The notes under the pieces: generated by a model
Told to the model about the DNA's origin: nothing
Database searches by the model: none
The model's input: the letters and a program-made list of their open reading frames with translations, nothing else
Shown: piece by piece, positions 9,271 through 18,867 of the stretch
How positions within the stretch are numbered: the stretch's first letter is position 1
Layout: every line of letters begins with the position of its first letter
Program-made: the position numbers and the translations under genes
Assembly: GCF_900103525.1 (NCBI RefSeq)
Contig: NZ_FNHN01000001.1
Location: 560,958-624,957, forward strand
Length of the DNA stretch: 64,000 nucleotides
Origin: Bacillus sp. OK048
GTDB taxonomy: Bacteria; Bacillota; Bacilli; Bacillales; Cytobacillaceae
Direction of reading: 5' to 3'

Positions 9271-9990
9271 CTATACCATTTTATTGAACTCTTTTCGTAA
9301 TCTTTTAATGATTCTTTTTTCTAGCCTTGAGATATAAGATTGCGATATTCCCAACATATCGGCTACGTCCTTCTGTGTTTTTTCTTCCCCATTTGTTAGT
9401 CCGAATCGCAGCTCCATAATTTGCTTTTCTCTGTCGCTAAGTTGATGCAGGGCATTTGTCAGTAGCTTTCTGTCTACATTCGCTTCTAAATCTTTGGTAA
9501 TTATATCATCATCTGTTCCCAATACATCTGATAATAGTAATTCATTGCCATCCCAATCAATATTTAATGGTTCATCAAAGGACACTTCAGACCTGATTTT
9601 ATTATTCCGTCGTAAATACATAAGGATTTCATTCTCAATACATCTGGATGCATATGTAGCTAACTTTATTTTTTTCTCTGGATTAAACGTGTTTACAGCT
9701 TTAATTAAGCCTATTGTACCAATACTAATTAAGTCCTCAATATTAATGCCCGTATTCTCAAACTTTCTTGCGATGTAGACAACGAGTCTTAAATTACGTT
9801 CTATTAAGATCGATCTTGCCGCCTTATCCCCACCTGGTAGCTTATTTAGAAGCAGCTCTTCTTCATCCTTGCTTAAAGGAGGCGGTAAGGCTTCGCTGCC
9901 GCCAATATAATAAACTTCATCACTTTTAATTCCTAATTTGATTAGGATCTTATACCAGTAATAGGATAAGCGAAGTCTCCATTTTTTCAC
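9271..9990 (-). CDS. sigE: Pro-sigma-E, mother-cell sporulation sigma factor
   Basis: Sigma-E is made as an inactive membrane-associated precursor and activated by removal of its N-terminal pro-sequence. The 239-residue protein has the amphipathic pro-sequence [19 protein letters not shown], the processing zone [18 protein letters not shown] (cleavage expected at about residues 27/28), region 2 ([17 protein letters not shown]) and region 4 ([20 protein letters not shown]). Its activating protease gene spoIIGA lies directly upstream, forming the spoIIG operon. Confidence 0.98.
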   Translation of the reverse strand: MKKWRLRLSYYWYKILIKLGIKSDEVYYIGGSEALPPPLSKDEEELLLNKLPGGDKAARSILIERNLRLVVYIARKFENTGINIEDLISIGTIGLIKAVNTFNPEKKIKLATYASRCIENEILMYLRRNNKIRSEVSFDEPLNIDWDGNELLLSDVLGTDDDIITKDLEANVDRKLLTNALHQLSDREKQIMELRFGLTNGEEKTQKDVADMLGISQSYISRLEKRIIKRLRKEFNKMV

Positions 9991-10035
9991 GCAAGTTCCT
10001 CCTTCTAAATTATGTTTTTTATGAGTATAGTATTA

Positions 10036-10974
10036 TTAGCTTACCTTTACCGAATCATCATGCTGTTTGGGTCCGGTGAGCATTTTGGGATGAACTATGC
10101 ATTGAAAGGCATCATCTGCAGATAGTTGCTGCATAGTAAACGATATAAGACCTTTTTCGCATAAGTATCTCTCTCCCTTTGTATCAATCAGAATGGAGTC
10201 GGGCTTAACAGTAACTATGAGCTGATGCTCTTGTCCTACCACTCGGCAAGGAACTATTCTTAGCCTATTTTGCCAATCCAGCGGGAGTTCTATATTTCCA
10301 AGAATCAGAGATTCGGTATCAGTTGCCATTTTTTTTATCGGTTCGGCCATGCCCTCTACATAATTCTTTATTGAGACAAACATAACTGGAAGTTTGGATA
10401 ATGGATCATAAAGCTGATTTCCACTGTCAACAAGCCCTTTAAAAGCGTATGATTCAGCATTTATTAGTATAGTGACGTTAACAATTTGATCAAATTGAAT
10501 TTTGGTCATTTCCATGCTCTCAATATTCCTTTTTGAGAAATGCCATGCAATTGGAAAACCCAACAAAACAAAAAGCCAGCTAATCGGATCACCAAACCCA
10601 GTAACAGTTGAAATCATTACTTTTGTTGACATTTCAGCATCAAATTGAATAAAATAATGAGCTCCAATTAATGCTCCACCAATGAGAAATGTTGTAACAT
10701 AAAGCGTCATTAAGGCCTTTATAAAAAAGGATAGCCGTTTATAACCAAAGGCTATTAATACCATAACAACAGAAAAAAGTAGCTTAGAAAGCGGATGACT
10801 GGAATAGGTATGCAATGGTGTAAATGATAATAAAATGATTAGTGAACCAATAAATCCTCCGGCTATTAACCTCCAAATTCGAATTCGTCTTTTTAAAAAT
10901 ATGGCTGAAAGATATAGGAGAAGGCTATCAAATAACAGATTTAGGGCCCAAATAATATCTAAATATACAGACAA
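10036..10974 (-). CDS. spoIIGA: Sporulation sigma-E factor processing peptidase SpoIIGA
   Basis: This membrane aspartic protease cleaves pro-sigma-E in the mother cell after signalling by SpoIIR. The 312-residue protein has five hydrophobic segments in the first 145 residues and a cytosolic protease domain with the catalytic DSG at about residues 183-185 (FKGLVDSGNQLYDP). The start is a TTG with AAAGGGGG 7 nt upstream. It is co-transcribed with sigE from a promoter at 11072-11105. Confidence 0.96.
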   Translation of the reverse strand: MSVYLDIIWALNLLFDSLLLYLSAIFLKRRIRIWRLIAGGFIGSLIILLSFTPLHTYSSHPLSKLLFSVVMVLIAFGYKRLSFFIKALMTLYVTTFLIGGALIGAHYFIQFDAEMSTKVMISTVTGFGDPISWLFVLLGFPIAWHFSKRNIESMEMTKIQFDQIVNVTILINAESYAFKGLVDSGNQLYDPLSKLPVMFVSIKNYVEGMAEPIKKMATDTESLILGNIELPLDWQNRLRIVPCRVVGQEHQLIVTVKPDSILIDTKGERYLCEKGLISFTMQQLSADDAFQCIVHPKMLTGPKQHDDSVKVS

Positions 10975-11071
10975 CCTGCTTCCCCCTTTAAAAGTCTTTT
11001 GTCAAATTAGCAGCATAAGGACTATACATAAGGGTGTATTCTTTTCATATCTATTAATCTGTTTAGGAAAA

Positions 11072-11105
11072 AGTATAACCTACCTTTGGGGCTGAAGTGT
11101 GTCAC
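11072..11105 (-). promoter_or_regulatory. spoIIG promoter with 22-bp spacer
   Basis: On the minus strand GTGACA (11105-11100) and TATACT (11077-11072) are separated by exactly 22 bp. The B. subtilis spoIIG promoter is known for this over-long spacer, which makes a sigma-A promoter dependent on phosphorylated Spo0A. I did not find a perfect 0A box (TGTCGAA) here; the assignment rests on geometry and position. Confidence 0.65.
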
Positions 11106-11170
11106 TTTCTGTAAACAAAAAAACAGAAATTTTCACTATAAACAACGTATTTTGTCTATTTTTATTGACA

Positions 11171-11210
11171 ACAAAAAGTGCATGGTCCTTTTGGACCATG
11201 CACTTTTTGT
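11171..11210 (-). terminator. Terminator downstream of ftsZ
   Basis: An 18-bp perfect inverted repeat (ACAAAAAGTGCATGGTCC and its complement, TTTT loop) lies 7 bp after the ftsZ stop. It has T-rich arms on both strands, so it would work in either direction. Confidence 0.9.
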
Positions 11211-11216
11211 TTACTA

Positions 11217-12356
11217 TTATCTTCTACGATTTCTGTTTCGTAAGAAGGTAGGTATATCTAATGCATCCTCTTGAGAAACATTGTTATTTCGAACCGTTTC
11301 TTGTGGGACTTCTTCACGTTTTTGCTCTCTCTTACTCGTATTCGTATTCACCTGTGGTTTTGCTTGGCCAAATGTTGGACGAACCGCTTTAGGTTGAATA
11401 ACTTCTTCGTTAAAGCCAGTTGCAATAACAGTAACAATAATTTCATCCTTATGATTTTCATTAATGACAGATCCAAAAATCATGTTTACTTCTTGGTCAG
11501 AGGCTGTAGCAACAATATCTGCAGCTTCTTGGACTTCATACAGACTCAAGTTACTGCCACCAGTAATATTCATTAGCACGCCCTGGGCGCCGTCAATAGA
11601 GGTTTCTAGCAATGGAGAGCTAATTGCTTTCTTAGCAGCTTCGGTAGCCCGGTTTTCACCTGTTGCCATACCAATCCCCATTAAAGCAGAACCTTTGTTT
11701 GACATTATCGTTTTCACATCTGCAAAGTCCAAGTTAATAAGACCAGGAACTGCGATTAAGTCAGAAATACCTTGAACTCCTTGACGCAGTACATTATCTG
11801 CTTCACGGAAAGCTTCAAGCATTGGTGTACTTTTATCGACAATTTCAAGTAGGCGATCATTCGGGATAACGATAAGAGTATCAACTGCTTCTTTCATTGC
11901 ACCTATGCCACCTGCTGCTTGATTTGAACGCTTCTTACCTTCAAATGTAAATGGACGCGTTACAACCCCAACCGTTAAGGCACCTAAATCCCTGGCAATT
12001 TGAGCAATAACAGGTGCTGCACCAGTACCTGTTCCGCCGCCCATACCTGCAGTGACAAAAACCATATCCGCACCGCGTAATGCATCTTCTAATTGCTCTC
12101 TGCTCTCTTCTGCGGCTTTCTTACCAACTTCCGGATTAGCACCTGCTCCAAGGCCTCTGGTTAACTTTGACCCAATTTGCATTTTCACTTCTGCTTTCGA
12201 CAGATTAAGTGCTTGTGCATCGGTATTAACTGCTATAAATTCTACCCCTTGAACACCATGTTCGATCATTCGATTTACTGCGTTGTTACCTCCGCCGCCA
12301 ACCCCAATTACTTTTATTGTTGCAAGAGAATCTAAATTTGTATCAAACTCTAACAT
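11217..12356 (-). CDS. ftsZ: Cell division protein FtsZ
   Basis: FtsZ is the tubulin-like GTPase that forms the Z ring and guides septal wall synthesis. The 379-residue protein shows the tubulin signature GGGTGTG at residues 106-112, the T7 synergy loop NLDFADV, a polar linker of about 50 residues, and the conserved C-terminal peptide DIPTFLRNR that binds FtsA, SepF and EzrA. AGGAGG precedes the ATG. It lies just downstream of ftsA. The bpr protease gene that separates ftsZ from spoIIGA in B. subtilis is absent here. Confidence 0.99.
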   Translation of the reverse strand: MLEFDTNLDSLATIKVIGVGGGGNNAVNRMIEHGVQGVEFIAVNTDAQALNLSKAEVKMQIGSKLTRGLGAGANPEVGKKAAEESREQLEDALRGADMVFVTAGMGGGTGTGAAPVIAQIARDLGALTVGVVTRPFTFEGKKRSNQAAGGIGAMKEAVDTLIVIPNDRLLEIVDKSTPMLEAFREADNVLRQGVQGISDLIAVPGLINLDFADVKTIMSNKGSALMGIGMATGENRATEAAKKAISSPLLETSIDGAQGVLMNITGGSNLSLYEVQEAADIVATASDQEVNMIFGSVINENHKDEIIVTVIATGFNEEVIQPKAVRPTFGQAKPQVNTNTSKREQKREEVPQETVRNNNVSQEDALDIPTFLRNRNRRR

Positions 12357-12398
12357 GACAAATCCTCCTAATTCGTCGGTATTCCCTTTCGTATTTGC

Positions 12399-13685
12399 CT
12401 ACTCGAAAAAGAGACCAAGGAATTTTTTTACTTTTGATGACATCTTATCTTCCGGATGTTTTTCTGTTTTTGCTTTCGGTTGTTGTTGTTGTTTTTGAAT
12501 TTTCTTCTCGATTGGTTCAGTAACAGGTGCTGAAGCTACGAAGGTCCCACCTGGTAATCTAGCATTCTTGTAAGCATATTTAATCAAACCAACCGCAGTT
12601 GTATATTGAGGCTCTCTTACTCCAATATAATTGGGGACGGCCTTGCGAACTGGGCTTTGGAAAATTGATTGAGCTAGTTCTAATACGCCTTGCATATTTG
12701 CAGTACCACCTGTAAAGACAAACCCTCCAGGTAAATCATTTATACCTAATCGCTTCAGTTCATGAGCAATTAATTCAAAAATTTCTTCCATGCGCGCTTC
12801 AATTATTTCGGAAACATATAATTGATTAAATTGTTGATGTTGGTCACTTCCGATGATGGGAACACTAAAAAATTCATCTTCTGAAGCATCATCGTAAAAA
12901 GCATGTCCATATTTTACTTTAATTTTTTCGGCATCTTCTGTTGAAGTGTGTAAAACCTTAGAGAGGTCATTTGTAATAAGGTCCCCCCCTACTGGTATAA
13001 CACTCGTTGCTGCTAAAAATCCTTGCTCGAAGTAAGCAATGGTTGTCGATCCACCACCTAAATCAATTAAAGCAACTCCTAAATTTTTCTCATCCTTTGA
13101 TAGGGCATATTCCCCAGCGGCAAGCGGCTGTAGAATAATGTCGGTAATTTCTAATCCCGCACGTTCTACACATCGCAATGTATTCGTTATAATTGCGTTA
13201 GAACCCGTAATTAATGTGCCTTCTACCTCTAAACGGACACCAATCATACCACATGGGTTATTAATTTCATCCTTGCCATCAAGAATAAATTGTTTTCGTA
13301 TTACCCCAATAATTTCTCTATCTTGAGAAATAGAAACGACTTGCGCCTCTTCTATAACTCGTCTAACATCTTCATTCGTGATTTCCCGATTTTGACTGGA
13401 AACACCAACAATTCCTCGACATGGCTCGAGAGCTACTTGATTGCCAGAGATTCCTACAATTACTTGTCGAATTTCCATTCCAATCATTCTTTCAGCCTCT
13501 TCAATCGCCCGTTTAATAGAATGAACGGTATCATTGATGTCAATGATAGAACCTTTTCGTAACCCTTCAGAATTAACATTTCCAACACCAATTATATTGA
13601 TCGAGTCGTTGACAATTTCACCAATGAGTACTTTTACAGTGGATGTACCGATGTCAAGACTTACATATATTTCATTGCTGTTCAT
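12399..13685 (-). CDS. ftsA: Cell division protein FtsA
   Basis: FtsA is an actin-like ATPase that tethers FtsZ to the membrane. It has 428 residues from an ATG with AAGGAGG upstream; a seven-codon extension to 13706 lacks a ribosome site. The phosphate-1 motif VSLDIGTSTVKVLIGE is at the N-terminus, an ALIDLGGGSTTIAYF phosphate-2 motif is in the middle, and the C-terminus ends in the amphipathic targeting helix VKKFLGLFFE after a charged Gln/Lys linker. Confidence 0.98.
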   Translation of the reverse strand: MNSNEIYVSLDIGTSTVKVLIGEIVNDSINIIGVGNVNSEGLRKGSIIDINDTVHSIKRAIEEAERMIGMEIRQVIVGISGNQVALEPCRGIVGVSSQNREITNEDVRRVIEEAQVVSISQDREIIGVIRKQFILDGKDEINNPCGMIGVRLEVEGTLITGSNAIITNTLRCVERAGLEITDIILQPLAAGEYALSKDEKNLGVALIDLGGGSTTIAYFEQGFLAATSVIPVGGDLITNDLSKVLHTSTEDAEKIKVKYGHAFYDDASEDEFFSVPIIGSDQHQQFNQLYVSEIIEARMEEIFELIAHELKRLGINDLPGGFVFTGGTANMQGVLELAQSIFQSPVRKAVPNYIGVREPQYTTAVGLIKYAYKNARLPGGTFVASAPVTEPIEKKIQKQQQQPKAKTEKHPEDKMSSKVKKFLGLFFE

Positions 13686-13778
13686 TCTTTGGCACCTCCT
13701 TAGCATTCCTTTAAGTCGAACAACATTTTATTTTCACAAGATATCTTAATAAGAATCACACATATATCTTATAAAATT

Positions 13779-13805
13779 ATTCGTCACAACTAAATAATTC
13801 CCTTT
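13779..13805 (-). promoter_or_regulatory. Candidate sigma-H promoter upstream of ftsAZ
   Basis: On the minus strand AAAGGGAAT (-35-like, one mismatch to RnAGGAwww) is followed after 11 bp by GACGAAT, a full match to the sigma-H -10 RnnGAAT. It lies about 95 bp upstream of ftsA. In B. subtilis one ftsAZ promoter is sigma-H-dependent and raises FtsZ at the onset of sporulation. Confidence 0.5.
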
Positions 13806-13824
13806 AAAAAAAATCAATTTTTTC

Positions 13825-14175
13825 TTATTTTTCTTTGTTTGTTGACCATTTTGTCAATAATAATCGTCTAATTACCGCAATATTTTGAAACAAGCGAACA
13901 CCAAAGGCAAAAACAGCTGCTAAATACAAGTCTACACCAAGATGAACGCCTAGAAAAGCTAAACTTGCAGCAAGTAAAATATTAAAAAAGAATCCAGAAA
14001 CAAATACTTTTTCATCATATATATTTTGCAGATGAGCCCTTATTCCACCAAATAGGGTATCAAGAGCTGCCAAAACTGCAATTGATAGATAATTAGAATA
14101 CTCTTCTGGAATACTAATGTCTGTTAATAAACCGAGAGTTATTCCTACGACTAATCCTAAAAACGGAAGCCACAT
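13825..14175 (-). CDS. sbp: Small basic membrane protein Sbp (DUF1290)
   Basis: The protein has 116 residues and about three membrane segments and is typical in length for the DUF1290 family, which sits upstream of ftsA in Bacilli. No biochemical function is established. Its ATG overlaps the ylxX stop by one base (TAATG), so translation is coupled. Confidence 0.9.
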   Translation of the reverse strand: MWLPFLGLVVGITLGLLTDISIPEEYSNYLSIAVLAALDTLFGGIRAHLQNIYDEKVFVSGFFFNILLAASLAFLGVHLGVDLYLAAVFAFGVRLFQNIAVIRRLLLTKWSTNKEK

Positions 14176-14909
14176 TATGTATTCCCTCCTTCACTCGTCT
14201 TCAATGACTCTAAATATCGAATCCGGATAGGATTATTATATGCAGGAATTGTAACTTCAGGATTTGGTTCCAATATCGTTAGTTTTAGGTTTTCGATGAA
14301 AAATTCTTCTGTGGCTTTAGAAACTTTCATTTGATTGTATAATTTTTCAGCAGTTGCTTTTGAATCAACAGCAACCTTCACTTCAATTGGTAAACTTGAC
14401 AATGCGTGGCCATCAATTTTCGTTTCGTTGTTAATATCTCTAATAACGGTTGTATTAATGATACGTTGATCATCAACGGATACGTATTTGGCATTATACA
14501 TATTCAATTCATTCAATAGTCTTTTTAGGAGTTCAGGGGACACACTTGATACCGGCTCTCCAATTTGGATTCCCTCAAGAACTGGTTCTATTCTCAGTGT
14601 TAATCCAGGACCCTGTACGTTAGTCATTCCTGCCTCAATTTTCAATTCTTGAATGGTATCCACCAATGCCTGTTCCTTACTATGTTTCAGTTTCGATTCA
14701 TAGGCAAGTAATTTTTCCTCATTGGAACGTATTTCAGTTAGTAACTCAGATTGCAATTCTTTTTCTTGAAGTAATGCCTCCCGGAGCTGCCATAAATCAC
14801 GAGTATCACGTTCAACAGGTTTTTTGACGGTTTGAAATTGAATGGCAATCATAAAACCAATCACTGCTGAGATGACAATAAAACTAATATTTTTTTTATG
14901 CTTGTCCAC
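14175..14909 (-). CDS. ylxX: DUF881 membrane-anchored protein YlxX
   Basis: The protein has 244 residues, with one N-terminal membrane helix, a coiled coil (about residues 35-85) and an extracytoplasmic DUF881 domain. It starts at a GTG with AAGGTGA upstream. YlxW, the next gene upstream, is a paralogue with the same layout. The family's position between divIB and ftsA suggests a division or sporulation-wall role, but nothing is proven. Confidence 0.88.
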   Translation of the reverse strand: MDKHKKNISFIVISAVIGFMIAIQFQTVKKPVERDTRDLWQLREALLQEKELQSELLTEIRSNEEKLLAYESKLKHSKEQALVDTIQELKIEAGMTNVQGPGLTLRIEPVLEGIQIGEPVSSVSPELLKRLLNELNMYNAKYVSVDDQRIINTTVIRDINNETKIDGHALSSLPIEVKVAVDSKATAEKLYNQMKVSKATEEFFIENLKLTILEPNPEVTIPAYNNPIRIRYLESLKTSEGGNT

Positions 14910-14961
14910 TTTTTTTCACCTTACCTTTTATTTTTTCAATAGGTGGACATGTTAGAGTACC

Positions 14962-15681
14962 TTATGATTTCCCTAAAATGGGATTTAGAATTATTTCGTT
15001 CTTTTTTTCAAGGGTAAAAACAATATTATCGTTAACAAGTTGATCTTTAACACCACCAGTTAGATTCAACGCAGACATTAATACTTCTGGGTCACCAATA
15101 GCCGAAATGACAAAGGGTGCTGGATGTTGAATACCATCAACTGTTATCACGGGTCCATTACAAAGAATAAAAGACTGACTTGTTAATCGCTGACCATTAA
15201 TCGCAATTGCAGCTGCACCAGAGATATATAATTCATTAATAACTTTGAATACGTGGTATTCATGAACAAGATAGTTATTAATATTCTTTTCATTTGGATT
15301 ATAGGCGCCATCTGATAGCTGAACCATTACCCCTTGTCCCTTAACCTTTACTTTTCCTAAGAACATTCGGTATTTTTCTGCATCATCAGCTAGGGTAGAA
15401 AAGACCTCTGCTTCTTTCGAAAGATCCTTTTCATTTTGTAACACTTTTTCTTGCTTTTGGTATAATTCCTTTTGCAGTTTACGATTTAATTCCTCTAGTT
15501 CGATTAGCTGATTTCTAAGGTCTAATGTCTTCTCCCATTGTTTACTTGATAAATTAGTGTTTTTTTGATTTTGGTTTATTTCTTTTTGAGTGAAATGATA
15601 GGAGAAAGCTATCATAAACCCAAGAACAAGGCAGACTAGGGATAAAATAACATGCTTACCCTTCACCTTTATCATTCTCAA
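14962..15681 (-). CDS. ylxW: DUF881 membrane-anchored protein YlxW
   Basis: The protein is 239 residues from a TTG with GGAGG 9 nt upstream. The frame extends to 15708 and an internal ATG exists at 15675, but those have worse ribosome-site spacing, so the start is uncertain by a few codons. One membrane helix is followed by a Lys/Gln/Glu-rich coiled coil and the DUF881 domain. The start lies inside the end of divIB (overlap about 25 bp). It is the paralogue of YlxX. Confidence 0.85.
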   Translation of the reverse strand: MRMIKVKGKHVILSLVCLVLGFMIAFSYHFTQKEINQNQKNTNLSSKQWEKTLDLRNQLIELEELNRKLQKELYQKQEKVLQNEKDLSKEAEVFSTLADDAEKYRMFLGKVKVKGQGVMVQLSDGAYNPNEKNINNYLVHEYHVFKVINELYISGAAAIAINGQRLTSQSFILCNGPVITVDGIQHPAPFVISAIGDPEVLMSALNLTGGVKDQLVNDNIVFTLEKKNEIILNPILGKS

Positions 15682-16447
15682 TTTTCGTTTCCTCCACTTC
15701 CAATTCATAGGCCTTAAAGTACGAGCCGACCTCTAAATCGATAATACCCTTAATACTTGGATCTAATTGGCTTATGATTGAAGGATAATGTATCATTTTT
15801 TCTGAGAAGGTCCGTAATGTGGCATTTACCTCAAAACCATCGTTCATGAATAACAAAATACGGTATTCGTCCGTTTCTTTTGGGGTATAGTGTACTTCAG
15901 AAATAGCGTTTTGAACCTCATCAGGAAGTTTTGCGAGAGCAGAAACCATTTCTTTAATTATAGAATCTTCTTTAAATTTAAAAAGAATGGGGGCATTTAC
16001 AGGTATTTCAGCTACTTGCCTATCTTTAAGAACTTTACCGTTTTCCATAACTGGATAATAGGATTTATCCGACTCCATATAGGCGATTTTCTTGTGTTCC
16101 TTGATTTCAAGGATTACCGTATTTGGCCACTTAATTTTTACTTCTGCCTTTTTTATCACATTCATCTTTTGGAGTTCAGAAGCAATTAATTCTTTCTTCA
16201 AACTCCATATATTTGTTTTTTTAGATAGTTCAGTAATTTTGATAATTTCATTTGCAGATAGTATTTCATTTCCTTTAACGTTAATCTTACTCACATGACT
16301 TAATGGTGATTGTACATAAGCGACAATGGCAATCATGGTAAAGAACAAAAGAAGCAGAAAGATAAGCCTTCTGTTAGCTTTACGCCGTCTTTGCTCTTTT
16401 AGCTTCGGAATTCGATCCTCAAGGGCAACAATCTTACCTTTATCCAT
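15656..16447 (-). CDS. divIB: Divisome protein DivIB (FtsQ)
   Basis: DivIB joins FtsL and DivIC in the trimer that regulates septal PBP activity. It has 263 residues from an ATG with GGAGG 7 nt upstream; the frame is open to 16486 without a ribosome site. The layout is a basic cytoplasmic tail (LKEQRRRKANRR), one membrane helix, a POTRA domain beginning VSKINVKGNEILS, and the beta domain. Its own promoter-like element lies in the gap to murB. Confidence 0.94.
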   Translation of the reverse strand: MDKGKIVALEDRIPKLKEQRRRKANRRLIFLLLLFFTMIAIVAYVQSPLSHVSKINVKGNEILSANEIIKITELSKKTNIWSLKKELIASELQKMNVIKKAEVKIKWPNTVILEIKEHKKIAYMESDKSYYPVMENGKVLKDRQVAEIPVNAPILFKFKEDSIIKEMVSALAKLPDEVQNAISEVHYTPKETDEYRILLFMNDGFEVNATLRTFSEKMIHYPSIISQLDPSIKGIIDLEVGSYFKAYELEVEETKIENDKGEG

Positions 16448-16602
16448 ACACTTCCCTCCATTAGGAATATCTCTTAGCATGTCCAATAAGAAAACCTATG
16501 TAATACTACCCGCTTTTACTGCCAAAAAAGCGAAAACAACGGCACGAAAAATCATGCCGTCATTCATTTTCTTAGTTTTTTTCGATATATATATAATGTG
16601 TT

Positions 16603-16611
16603 ATTATAACA
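16603..16611 (-). promoter_or_regulatory. Extended -10 promoter upstream of divIB
   Basis: On the minus strand TGTTATAAT (an extended -10, TGnTATAAT) lies in the 193-bp murB-divIB gap, about 155 bp before divIB. A hairpin (ACGGCA/TGCCGT, 16539-16560) lies between the two. No good -35 was seen. Confidence 0.45.
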
Positions 16612-16640
16612 CAAAATTTGTAATTAGTCCGACTATATCG

Positions 16641-17549
16641 TTACTGTCGACCAATAATTTCTACCTCGGTTTCCATTTTTATTCCATATGAATTTTGAAT
16701 CGTATCTTTTATATATTGAATTAAATCAAGAACATCTCTAGCGCTTGCATTCCCTGCATTTACTATAAAATTTCCGTGCATTTCCGATACTTTTGCTCCG
16801 CCAATTTGATACCCTTTTAAACCAGCGTCTTCAATCAATTTACCAGCGTAATTAGGAAGCGGGTTACGGAAGATACTACCTGCACAAGGGAAATTCCATG
16901 GTTGGGTTTCTTTACGATAATCCTTGTTTTTTTGCATTTGTGAAACAATAGCAGCCCTATCACCCTTTGTTAACGCGAATTCCGCTTCTAGAACGATCCC
17001 GGGACGCTTTTTCTGTAGGACTGATGTTCTGTAAGTGAACTCCATCTCATCCTTTGACAACCATTTGATTTCCCCGTCCTCAAACAATATATGTGCCTTC
17101 GTTAGTATTTTACTAATATCGGAACCATGTGCACCTGCATTCATATATACTGCTCCGCCAACGGATCCGGGGATACCACTAGCAAATTCGAGACCTGCCA
17201 ATCCTTTTTTCGATATTAAAGTAGATAAGCTGATTAATGAATGACCTCCTCCTACCCTAATAGTCGAATCATTAATGGATAAATGGTCTAATCCAGATCC
17301 TAATTTAATTACTACTCCTTCAATTCCTTTATCAGAAACGAGAAGGTTTGATCCTCTGCCAATTGCTCTCCATTGAAGTTTGCGTTCATTAATAAAAGCA
17401 ATAACTTTTTGAATATTTTCCAAAGACGAAGGTTCAATTAACAGGTCTGCTGGTCCGCCAATCTTCATGGTAGTGTGCAGTGACAGCGGTTCATTTTTTT
17501 TCACTTTACCAATATTTAATTCTTGAATTTCAGTTAATAATCCGTCCAT
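16641..17549 (-). CDS. murB: UDP-N-acetylenolpyruvoylglucosamine reductase
   Basis: MurB is the FAD/NADPH enzyme that reduces enolpyruvyl-UDP-GlcNAc to UDP-MurNAc. It has 302 residues from the ATG at 17549; a TTG seven codons upstream is less likely. FAD-binding motifs AIGRGSNLL and [15 protein letters not shown] are present, and the type II MurB pattern [10 protein letters not shown] (serine acid/base) is visible. It lies between murG and divIB as in B. subtilis. Confidence 0.97.
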   Translation of the reverse strand: MDGLLTEIQELNIGKVKKNEPLSLHTTMKIGGPADLLIEPSSLENIQKVIAFINERKLQWRAIGRGSNLLVSDKGIEGVVIKLGSGLDHLSINDSTIRVGGGHSLISLSTLISKKGLAGLEFASGIPGSVGGAVYMNAGAHGSDISKILTKAHILFEDGEIKWLSKDEMEFTYRTSVLQKKRPGIVLEAEFALTKGDRAAIVSQMQKNKDYRKETQPWNFPCAGSIFRNPLPNYAGKLIEDAGLKGYQIGGAKVSEMHGNFIVNAGNASARDVLDLIQYIKDTIQNSYGIKMETEVEIIGRQ

Positions 17550-17612
17550 TCCTATCACCCTATCTTTCAAAACAAACGTATAGTTTTAGTGTATGCTAAA
17601 AATGAGTTTGGG

Positions 17613-18716
17613 CTACTTTTGATTTCCTTGTACTAGCTGTTTCATCATTTTATATAGTTTTTCAGCTGAATCAGGAACCCCTAATTTTTTTGCCTTCATT
17701 TTCATCTTTTTAAGATTTTCCGTGTCTAACAGGATTTTGTCGATATGCTGAATTAAACTATTACTCGTTAAGTCCTTTTCAAGAAGTAACTCTGCTGCAC
17801 CATGGTCACTTAGTGACCTTGCATTTTTTTCTTGATGATTATTTGTTACATATGGACTTGGTACAAGAATACTCGGAATTCCTAAAGATGTAATCTCAGC
17901 CAATGTGGTAGCACCAGCTCTAGAGACAACTAAATCAATGCCTGCCAAAACCTCTGGCATATTATGAATAAAAGGTTTTATCACTACGTTTTTCGGATTC
18001 CCCACAAGTTCTACTTCGTTCTGTACATCATTAAAATGTGCATCACCAGTTATATAAAGTACCTGATATGGCTTTTCAGCAAATTCGGAAAGTGCTTTAA
18101 CAACTGCTTCATTTATCGGTCTAGCACCACGGCTTCCCCCGAATATTAGAACTGCCGGCATTGTAGTGCTTAATCCCGCGGATAATCTTCCTCGGATTCC
18201 ATCTTTTCCAATGACTTCAGATGCTCTTGGATTTCCGGTAAATACCACTTTCTCGTATGGAAAAAATTCTTTAGCTTCTTCGAAACATATCGCAATCTTG
18301 TTGACATATCTACTTAAGAATTTATTGGTTAATCCGGGTACACTATTTTGCTCATGAATAATCGTTGGGATACCCAATTTTGCAGCCGCATAGACAACTG
18401 GCCCACACACATAACCACCAGTACCAATTACAATATCAGGCTTAAACTCTTTTACCATTTTTTTGCTATCTCTTACACCATTTATAAATCTCACGACCGT
18501 TTTGATGTTATCCAAGGATAATTTTCTTTTAAACCCGGTGATATGAATAGATTTAAAAGGTATCTTTTCCCGTGTAACAATGGTGCTTTCCAACCCATTC
18601 TTTGTACCTATGTATAAAACTTGCGTATTTTTGTTTTCTTTTTGTATTTCCCTAATGAGTGCAAGAGCCGGATAAATATGTCCACCAGTTCCCCCGCCAC
18701 TTACTACTATTTTCAT
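17613..18716 (-). CDS. murG: UDP-GlcNAc:lipid I GlcNAc transferase
   Basis: MurG adds GlcNAc to lipid I to give lipid II on the inner face of the membrane. The 367-residue GT28 enzyme has the Gly-rich loop [15 protein letters not shown] at its N-terminus, a second loop [14 protein letters not shown], and the donor-site motif [15 protein letters not shown] with IHEQNSVPG upstream. GGTGG precedes the ATG. Confidence 0.98.
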   Translation of the reverse strand: MKIVVSGGGTGGHIYPALALIREIQKENKNTQVLYIGTKNGLESTIVTREKIPFKSIHITGFKRKLSLDNIKTVVRFINGVRDSKKMVKEFKPDIVIGTGGYVCGPVVYAAAKLGIPTIIHEQNSVPGLTNKFLSRYVNKIAICFEEAKEFFPYEKVVFTGNPRASEVIGKDGIRGRLSAGLSTTMPAVLIFGGSRGARPINEAVVKALSEFAEKPYQVLYITGDAHFNDVQNEVELVGNPKNVVIKPFIHNMPEVLAGIDLVVSRAGATTLAEITSLGIPSILVPSPYVTNNHQEKNARSLSDHGAAELLLEKDLTSNSLIQHIDKILLDTENLKKMKMKAKKLGVPDSAEKLYKMMKQLVQGNQK

Positions 18717-18836
18717 ATGTCCACCCCAATTAATAATACTTCAAATTAATTTCTTATCCTATCTTACTATAAAATTAACAGAAGTTATTGCTTGAAAAAA
18801 GAATGTTATCTAATTGTAAACAAATATAACGATAAA

Positions 18837-18865
18837 TAAAAAGAACCCTGCCTCATAACAGGGTA
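18837..18865 (-). terminator. Terminator-like hairpin after spoVE
   Basis: The stem ACCCTG/CAGGGT with an 8-nt loop is followed on the minus strand by TTCTTTTT, directly after the spoVE stop. A second transcription unit may begin at murG. Confidence 0.75.
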
Positions 18866-18867
18866 AT

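Noticed and set aside
10990..11010. TTGACA at about 10998-11003 (minus strand) as the spoIIGA -35
   Set aside because: It is only about 25 bp from the start codon, leaving no room for a -10 and transcription start.
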